The translations under genes were made by a program, and so were the position numbers. A model generated the notes under the pieces. It was given only the letters and a program-made list of their open reading frames with translations, did no database searches and was not told the origin of the DNA. DNA of 64,000 nt, taken from contig NZ_JARFXX010000001.1 of the NCBI RefSeq assembly GCF_029218125.1, forward strand, positions 310,001 through 374,000, read 5' to 3'. The stretch comes from Oscillibacter faecalis_A (GTDB lineage: Bacteria > Bacillota > Clostridia > Oscillospirales > Oscillospiraceae). Positions 58,684 through 64,000 of the stretch are shown one piece after another (the first letter of the stretch is position 1; the number at the start of each line of letters is the position of its first letter).

Positions 58684-59892
58684 GTGAAAAAAGAATGTAT
58701 CGCCATGCTGCTGGCCGGCGGACAGGGCAGCCGCCTCTATGTCCTCACCGGTGCCATGGCAAAGCCCGCCGTACCCTTCGGCGGCAAGTTCCGCATTATT
58801 GATTTTCCCCTGTCCAACTGCACAAATTCCGGTATTGACACCGTGGGCGTGCTGACCCAATACCGCCCGCTGGAGCTCAACAGCTACATCGGCTCCGGCC
58901 AGCCGTGGGACCTTGACAGCAGCAACGGCGGCGTTCACATCCTGCCGCCCTACATGGGCAGCAAGGGCGGTACGTGGTACAAGGGCACCGCCAATGCCAT
59001 CTATCAGAACATGGGCTTCATCGACCAGTACCAGCCGGAGTATGTAGTGATTCTCTCCGGCGACCACATCTATAAAATGGATTACTCCGAAATGCTTCGC
59101 CGCCATAAGGAGGCCGAGGCCGCCTGCACCATCTCCGTCATGGAGGTTCCGTGGGAGGAGGCCAGCCGCTTTGGCATCATGGCGGTGGATGAAAACGATA
59201 TGATCACCGAATTTGCCGAAAAGCCCCGGGAACCGAAAAGCAACCTCGCCTCCATGGGTATCTACGTCTTTTCGTGGAAGGCCCTCCGGCGCTATCTCAC
59301 CGAGGACGAGGCCGATCCCGCCTCCGACAATGATTTCGGCAAAAACGTCATCCCGAAAATGCTTGCGGACGGACAGCGGATGGCAGCGTTCCGCTTCCAG
59401 GGCTATTGGAAGGACGTGGGAACACTGACCTCCCTGTGGGACGCCAACATGGATATGCTCTCCCCGGACTCCGGTCTGGACCTCAGCGACGAATCGTGGC
59501 CCATTTACGCCCGCAGCGTGGATGCGCCGCCTATCTACATGGGCGGGGACAGCCATGTGAGCCACAGTGCCATCAACCGGGGCTGCGACATTGAGGGAAC
59601 GGTGGAAAACTCCGTGCTCTCGCCCCGCGTCACCATTGAAAAGGGGGCAAGGGTCAGCTACTCCGTGATTCTCCCCGGCGTCACCGTGGAGGCCGGGTCT
59701 GTCATCGAATACGCCATCATCGGCGAGGGCTGCCATATCGGCCGGGAATGCCGGGTGGGCGGCACGCCGGATTCCGCGCCCGGTGGAAAATGGAACCTGA
59801 CCGTGCTGGCGCCGGACTGCGCGCTGGAGGATGGCCGTGAGATCGCCCCCGGCGTCATGCTGGACCGCTACGGCAAGGAGGTGCTGAAATGA
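58684..59892 (+). CDS. glgC: Glucose-1-phosphate adenylyltransferase GlgC
   Basis: 402 residues from a GTG at 58684 (AAGGAG about 11 bases upstream). Nucleotidyl-transfer motif LLAGGQGSRLYVLTGAMAKP, then VPFGGKFRIIDFPLSNCTNS. The usual Lys or Asn-rich version of this loop (LTKNIAKPAV) is changed to LTGAMAKPAV, a small substitution next to the active Lys. SGDHIYKMDY and the C-terminal beta-helix follow. It makes ADP-glucose for glycogen synthase. It pairs with GlgD, whose ATG overlaps its stop by 4 bases. Confidence 0.95.
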   Translation: MKKECIAMLLAGGQGSRLYVLTGAMAKPAVPFGGKFRIIDFPLSNCTNSGIDTVGVLTQYRPLELNSYIGSGQPWDLDSSNGGVHILPPYMGSKGGTWYKGTANAIYQNMGFIDQYQPEYVVILSGDHIYKMDYSEMLRRHKEAEAACTISVMEVPWEEASRFGIMAVDENDMITEFAEKPREPKSNLASMGIYVFSWKALRRYLTEDEADPASDNDFGKNVIPKMLADGQRMAAFRFQGYWKDVGTLTSLWDANMDMLSPDSGLDLSDESWPIYARSVDAPPIYMGGDSHVSHSAINRGCDIEGTVENSVLSPRVTIEKGARVSYSVILPGVTVEAGSVIEYAIIGEGCHIGRECRVGGTPDSAPGGKWNLTVLAPDCALEDGREIAPGVMLDRYGKEVLK

Positions 59893-61001
59893 ACCGTCTG
59901 CATGGAATCATTTTCGCTTATGAGCAGCGTCCGGAGCTCCGTGAGCTGACAGAGCGCCGCACCGCGGCCTCCATTCCCTTCGGCGGCCGCTACCGGGCGG
60001 TGGACTTTACCCTTTCCAATCTGCTCAACGCCGGCGTCACCGATGTGGGGCTGGTGCTCCATGGCCGGTATCAGAGTATGCTGGACCATGTAGGCAGCGG
60101 AAAGGTGTGGGATATGTCCCGGAAGCGGGGCGGACTACACCTGCTGCCGCCGTTCAACTATCTCCATGACTGGGGCGTAACGCCGTTCCGGGGCAAAATG
60201 GAGGCGCTGGCCGGTGTCCGGGACTACTTGGACGAGATTCGGCAGGACTATGTGGTGCTCATGGAGGGGGACCTTGTGGCCAATCTCCCTATGGCGGATA
60301 TTTTCGCCCACCATCTCCGCACCCATGCCGATATCACCGCTGTCTGCGGGGATGACAGCTTTGCCACGGAAAACGGCACCTACTTTGAAAAGGACCCGGA
60401 CGGACATATCCGGGAGGTGCTCATCAATATGCACCGGCCCCGGGGCTACCGGAGCCTTGATGTGTTCATTCTCTCCACAGAGCTGCTGCGGTCACTGGTG
60501 GACGAATGTCAGGCCCATGACCAATACAGCTTCCGCCGGGACGTTTTGCAGGCAAAGCAGGCGCTTTTGAACCTGCAAAGCTACACATGGGGCGGCTTTG
60601 CCGCGCAGATTCGCTCCGTGCAGGAATACTATGACCGCTCCATGCAGCTTCTGGATAAAGACATCCGGGCGGACCTCTTTACGCCGGAACGGCCCATCCG
60701 GGCCAAGGGGGCCGACAAGGCCTCCACCTACATCGGGCCGGACGGTGTGTGCCTGAACTCTCTGGTGGCCGAGGGCTGCCGCATTGAGGGCACCGTGGTC
60801 AATTCCATTCTGTTCCCTGGCGTCACGGTGGAAAGGGGAGCGGAAGTGCAGGGCTGCATCCTGTTCCGGGGCACCTGCGTCCGACGGAACGCACGGCTGG
60901 CCCATGTCATTACTGACAAACACGTAGAGCTACTGCCGGGCCGCACCATGATGGGCCACGCCAACTATCCCATTGTCATTGCGAAAAACAGTGTTGTCTG
61001 A
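59889..61001 (+). CDS. glgD: GlgD, regulatory subunit of ADP-glucose pyrophosphorylase
   Basis: 370 residues. The fold follows GlgC, but the N-terminal catalytic loop is replaced: GIIFAYEQRPELRELTERRT lacks the GGxGxRL motif, followed by SIPFGGRYRAVDFTLSNLLN. In Firmicutes GlgD is non-catalytic and boosts GlgC activity in a heterotetramer. Translation is coupled to glgC by the 4-base overlap, which fits equal production. Confidence 0.95.
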   Translation: MNRLHGIIFAYEQRPELRELTERRTAASIPFGGRYRAVDFTLSNLLNAGVTDVGLVLHGRYQSMLDHVGSGKVWDMSRKRGGLHLLPPFNYLHDWGVTPFRGKMEALAGVRDYLDEIRQDYVVLMEGDLVANLPMADIFAHHLRTHADITAVCGDDSFATENGTYFEKDPDGHIREVLINMHRPRGYRSLDVFILSTELLRSLVDECQAHDQYSFRRDVLQAKQALLNLQSYTWGGFAAQIRSVQEYYDRSMQLLDKDIRADLFTPERPIRAKGADKASTYIGPDGVCLNSLVAEGCRIEGTVVNSILFPGVTVERGAEVQGCILFRGTCVRRNARLAHVITDKHVELLPGRTMMGHANYPIVIAKNSVV

Positions 61002-61026
61002 TTTTTTCTTCCGAAAGGAGCATTTC

Positions 61027-62763
61027 ATGAAGGTTTTATACGCAGCCAGCGAGGCGGTGCCCTTCTGCAAGACCGGCGGCCTTGCGGACGTTGCCGGGTC
61101 CCTGCCTCCGGCCCTTGCGGCGCAGGGGGTAGAAACGGCGGTGATTCTGCCGCTGTACCGGCGGGTGAAGGAGCGCTTCGCCGACCAGCTCACCTTTTTG
61201 TGCTACGATTATGTCGATCTTGCGTGGCGGCACGCCTACTGCGGCCTGTTCTCCTTGAAAAAGGACGGTGTCACGTGGTATTTTCTGGATAACGAGCAGT
61301 ATTTCGGCCGCCCGGAGCTGTACGGCTGCGCGGATGACGGAGAACGCTTCGGCTTTTTCTCCCGGGCCGTTGTGAAAATGCTGGACCATCTGGATTTCTG
61401 GCCGGATGTGATTCACTGCAACGACTGGCAGACCGCCCTCATTCCCATTTATCTGAAGGATGACGGTGTCCGAGAGGAACGTTATCGTTCTGTCCGCACG
61501 GTACTGACCATTCACAACATCGAGTACCAGGGTCGCTATGACCCCTACTGCCTCGGCGACCTGTTCGGTCTGGACCGGGGCTGGGTGGACGATGGGACGC
61601 TGCTGCTGGATGGCGACCTCAATCTTCTCAAGGGCGCGATTCTCACGGCGGACGCAGTGAACGCCGTGTCTCCCACCTACGCTCAGGAGCTGAAAAATCC
61701 CTACTTTGCGCACCGCATGGAGGGGATTTTGACCCAGTGCGGCTATAAGCTCTCCGGCGTGCTCAACGGCATTGACATGAAGCTCTATGACCCGGCGGCG
61801 GACCCCCGCATCGCCGCGAATTACACGGCGGAGAACATTTCCGGCAAAGCCGCCGACAAAGCGGCGCTGCAAAAGGCACTGGGGCTGCGGCCGGAGCCGG
61901 AAACGCCCATCATCGCCATGGTGAGCCGCCTTGTGACCCACAAGGGCCTCGACCTCATTCGGGAGGTCATGGGAGACATCATGGAGCTTCCGGTGCAGTT
62001 TGTGCTGCTGGGCAGCGGAGACGCGGCCTATGAAGATTTCTTCCGCCATGCGGCGGAGCGCTGGCCGGAGCGGATGGCCATTCGCCTCGGGTATGACGAG
62101 GCGCTGTCCATGGCCATTTACGCCGGAGCGGACCTATTCTTAATGCCCTCCCGCAGCGAGCCCTGCGGCCTTTCCCAGATGATTGCCATGCGCTACGGTA
62201 CGGTCCCCATCGTCCGGGAGACCGGCGGGCTGAAGGATACCGTTCAGCCCTACGAGGCGTGGCGGGATGCCGGCACCGGCTTTACCTTCGCCAATTATTC
62301 CAGCGCCGATATGCTCCATGTCATCCGGGAGGCGATCTATCTTTATAAGGACTATCCGGACGCCTTTGCGCGGCTCCGCCGCCGGGCCATGGAGCGGGAT
62401 TTCAGTTGGAACCGCAGCGCGGGGGACTATCTGAAAATTTATGCCGCCGTTACTGGCGCAGCGGCTGCCGCATCGGAGTCAGACGATACCGAAGCACTGA
62501 AAGCAGAGGTGCCGACAGCTGCGGCTGAACCGGCCAAAAAGCGGACCTCCGCCCGGAAAGCGGTGTCCGGAAAGGCCGCAAAGCCGGTCAAGGCGGCCTC
62601 CGCGAAAAAAGCGGTGCCCGCCGCGCCGGATGATGGTGCAAGAGTTCCAAAAACCGCCGAAAAATCCACAAAAACGAGAAAAACGGCTGGATCGGTTGCG
62701 AAAAAGGCCGCTTCCGCCTCCAAACCCAAAAAGAAAGGCGCCGCCAGGAAGGCGGCGGAGTAA
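61027..62763 (+). CDS. glgA: Glycogen synthase GlgA with a long Lys/Ala-rich tail
   Basis: 578 residues from the ATG at 61027 (AAAGGAG upstream). The GT5 domain is complete at about residues 1-480: MKVLYAASEAVPFCKTGGLA with the ADP-glucose-binding Lys-x-Gly-Gly, and FLMPSRSEPCGLSQMIAMRY in the C-terminal domain. It extends alpha-1,4 chains from ADP-glucose. About 96 extra residues follow (from SESDD), first acidic and then dominated by Lys, Ala, Ser and Thr (KKRTSARKAVSGKAAKPVKA), resembling histone-H1-like tails. Standard GlgA ends near 480. Confidence 0.95.
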   Translation: MKVLYAASEAVPFCKTGGLADVAGSLPPALAAQGVETAVILPLYRRVKERFADQLTFLCYDYVDLAWRHAYCGLFSLKKDGVTWYFLDNEQYFGRPELYGCADDGERFGFFSRAVVKMLDHLDFWPDVIHCNDWQTALIPIYLKDDGVREERYRSVRTVLTIHNIEYQGRYDPYCLGDLFGLDRGWVDDGTLLLDGDLNLLKGAILTADAVNAVSPTYAQELKNPYFAHRMEGILTQCGYKLSGVLNGIDMKLYDPAADPRIAANYTAENISGKAADKAALQKALGLRPEPETPIIAMVSRLVTHKGLDLIREVMGDIMELPVQFVLLGSGDAAYEDFFRHAAERWPERMAIRLGYDEALSMAIYAGADLFLMPSRSEPCGLSQMIAMRYGTVPIVRETGGLKDTVQPYEAWRDAGTGFTFANYSSADMLHVIREAIYLYKDYPDAFARLRRRAMERDFSWNRSAGDYLKIYAAVTGAAAAASESDDTEALKAEVPTAAAEPAKKRTSARKAVSGKAAKPVKAASAKKAVPAAPDDGARVPKTAEKSTKTRKTAGSVAKKAASASKPKKKGAARKAAE

Positions 62764-62768
62764 TCCCT

Positions 62769-64000
62769 ATGAGCATTCCATTTACCACGCAGACACTGCA
62801 AGAGACCCTCACCGCCAAGCTGGCGCTGAACTTCGGCACGGAGCCGGGCGAGGCCACGGATCAGGAGATGCTGAAGGCCTGCGCCCTCGTTTTGCGGGAT
62901 GTAATGGCCCTCCGGGGCGTGCAGACCGCCAAGGAAACGAAAAAAGAGCAGAAAAAGCAGGTCCACTATCTCTCCCTTGAATTTCTCATGGGCCGCAGCC
63001 TTATGAAAAACGCCTACAACTTGGGCGTTCTGCCCCAATTAAAAGAAGCGCTGGAGGGCATGGGCTTCAAGGCGGCAGACCTCTTTGAGCTGGAGCCGGA
63101 CGCGGGCCTCGGCAACGGCGGTCTCGGGCGGCTGGCCGCCTGCTATCTGGACTCCATGACCACACTGGAAATTCCCGCCACCGGCTATTCCATCTGCTAC
63201 GAGCTGGGTATTTTCAAGCAGAAGATTGTGGAGGGCCAGCAGGTAGAGCTGCCGGACGACTGGAAGGGCGTTGGCTCGGCATGGCTGCTGCCAAAGCCCG
63301 ACGAGGCCCAAATCGTCCGTTTCGGCGGCACGCTGCGGGAATTCTGGCAGGACGGTCATCTCCACATCGTCAACGAAAATGCCACGGCGGTGCAGGCCGT
63401 TCCCTGTGACATGGTAGTGGCGGGCTACAGTACGGATCATGTGAACACGCTGCGGCTGTGGGACGCCCGCTCCACCCGCCCGGTGGACATGGCGCTGTTC
63501 TCCCAGGGCGAGTACCTGAAGGCTTCCGAGGACGAGGCCATGGCGGAGACCATCGCCAAGGTGCTCTATCCCGAGGATAACCACATGGAGGGAAAGTCCC
63601 TTCGCTTAAAGCAGCAGTATTTCTTTGTCTCCGCCACGGTGCAGTCCATTATCACCAAGCATTTGGAAACCTACGGCACGCTGAAAAATTTCCACAAAAA
63701 GAACGTTCTTCAAATCAACGATACCCACCCGGCCCTTGTGATTCCGGAGCTGATGCGGATTTTCATGGACGAGGCCGGTATGAGCTGGGATGAGGCATGG
63801 GACATCACCACCCAGTCCGTGGCCTACACGAACCACACCGTTTTGTCCGAGGCGCTGGAGCGCTGGCCCCAGAGCCTTTTTGAAACACTGCTGCCCCGCA
63901 TCTGGCAGATCGTGCTGGAGATTGCCCACCGCTGGCAGGAAAAGGTGGAGAGCTTCTACCATGACAACGGCAAAACAGAGAAAATGGCCATCGTCTGGGG
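62769..64000 (+). CDS. glgP: Glycogen phosphorylase GlgP (5' part, cut by window end)
   Basis: The first 410 codons of a phosphorylase of about 800 residues. It starts MSIPFTTQTLQETLTAKLAL; the GGAG of the glgA 3' end serves as RBS. Motifs: VHYLSLEFLMGRSLMKNAYN, AGLGNGGLGRLAACYLDSMT, INDTHPALVIPELMRIF. It phosphorolyses alpha-1,4-glucan to glucose-1-phosphate; the PLP-Lys lies beyond the window. Sharing an operon with the synthesis genes allows turnover of the store. It is 5 bases downstream of glgA. Confidence 0.96.
   Translation, partial: MSIPFTTQTLQETLTAKLALNFGTEPGEATDQEMLKACALVLRDVMALRGVQTAKETKKEQKKQVHYLSLEFLMGRSLMKNAYNLGVLPQLKEALEGMGFKAADLFELEPDAGLGNGGLGRLAACYLDSMTTLEIPATGYSICYELGIFKQKIVEGQQVELPDDWKGVGSAWLLPKPDEAQIVRFGGTLREFWQDGHLHIVNENATAVQAVPCDMVVAGYSTDHVNTLRLWDARSTRPVDMALFSQGEYLKASEDEAMAETIAKVLYPEDNHMEGKSLRLKQQYFFVSATVQSIITKHLETYGTLKNFHKKNVLQINDTHPALVIPELMRIFMDEAGMSWDEAWDITTQSVAYTNHTVLSEALERWPQSLFETLLPRIWQIVLEIAHRWQEKVESFYHDNGKTEKMAIVW

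Overview
The window looks like a chromosomal segment of a GC-rich, anaerobic, endospore-forming Firmicute, most likely a gut member of the Oscillospiraceae (Clostridia). This rests on spoIIID, CarD, a GdpP-L9-DnaB block, S-layer-homology proteins, the Clostridia-style glgB-C-D-A-P cluster and consensus sigma-A promoters in AT-rich gaps between GC-rich genes. I see no rRNA, tRNA, CRISPR array or recognisable insertion sequence.

Layout. 1-10918 (minus) is a run of repair and RNA-modification genes: flavoprotein, miaB, mutS, CPBP protease, mutL, FMN reductase, miaA, hfq, an HlyD-like adaptor and the start of a YggS-type PLP protein. 11059-12774 is a LysM/G5/M23 wall hydrolase and 13059-14036 is pta. 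The gap at 14037-14683 is not empty: it holds a 25-codon ORF with its own promoter, two tandem minus-strand small RNAs with consensus promoters and covarying terminators, and end-to-end mRNA pairing. This is the layout of a type I toxin-antitoxin locus and is the most interesting feature here. It is followed by an orphan phage-tail-like gene and a giant SLH protein (15236-18883).

19185-23921 reads as a methionine-degradation module: ridA, methionine gamma-lyase, a divergent LysR regulator and an NhaC-family transporter. 24285-26625 has a phosphatase, mtnA and a nitroreductase. 26860-31895 (plus) has a TGS-uridine-kinase-like protein, spoIIID with a possible sigma-E promoter, a small unknown gene, an LCP protein and an SLH-transglutaminase protein. 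31949-37928 (minus) is a peptide-type ABC importer (dppA-B-C-D-F order) whose last gene is a DUF3810 metallopeptidase. 38109-41759 has an AI-2E-type permease, a lipid kinase, a Nudix hydrolase and CarD.

41814-51972 (minus) is a housekeeping run: gdpP, small membrane protein, rplI, a hairpin-rich gap, dnaB, tilS, hpt, ftsH, DUF975, lspA, rluD. It is headed by a long structured leader. 52399-53362 is an XRE repressor with a DUF3169 membrane protein behind a repeated dyad operator. 53432-56365 has a dicarboxylate/amino-acid symporter, an Asp/Glu-type racemase and a TSUP exporter. 56659-64000 (plus) is the glycogen operon glgB-glgC-glgD-glgA-glgP (glgP cut by the window end), in which GlgA carries an unusual Lys/Ala-rich tail.

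Start codons were moved inward from the longest ORF wherever a ribosome binding site and family alignment supported it. Family names rest on recognised motifs, not on database searches.
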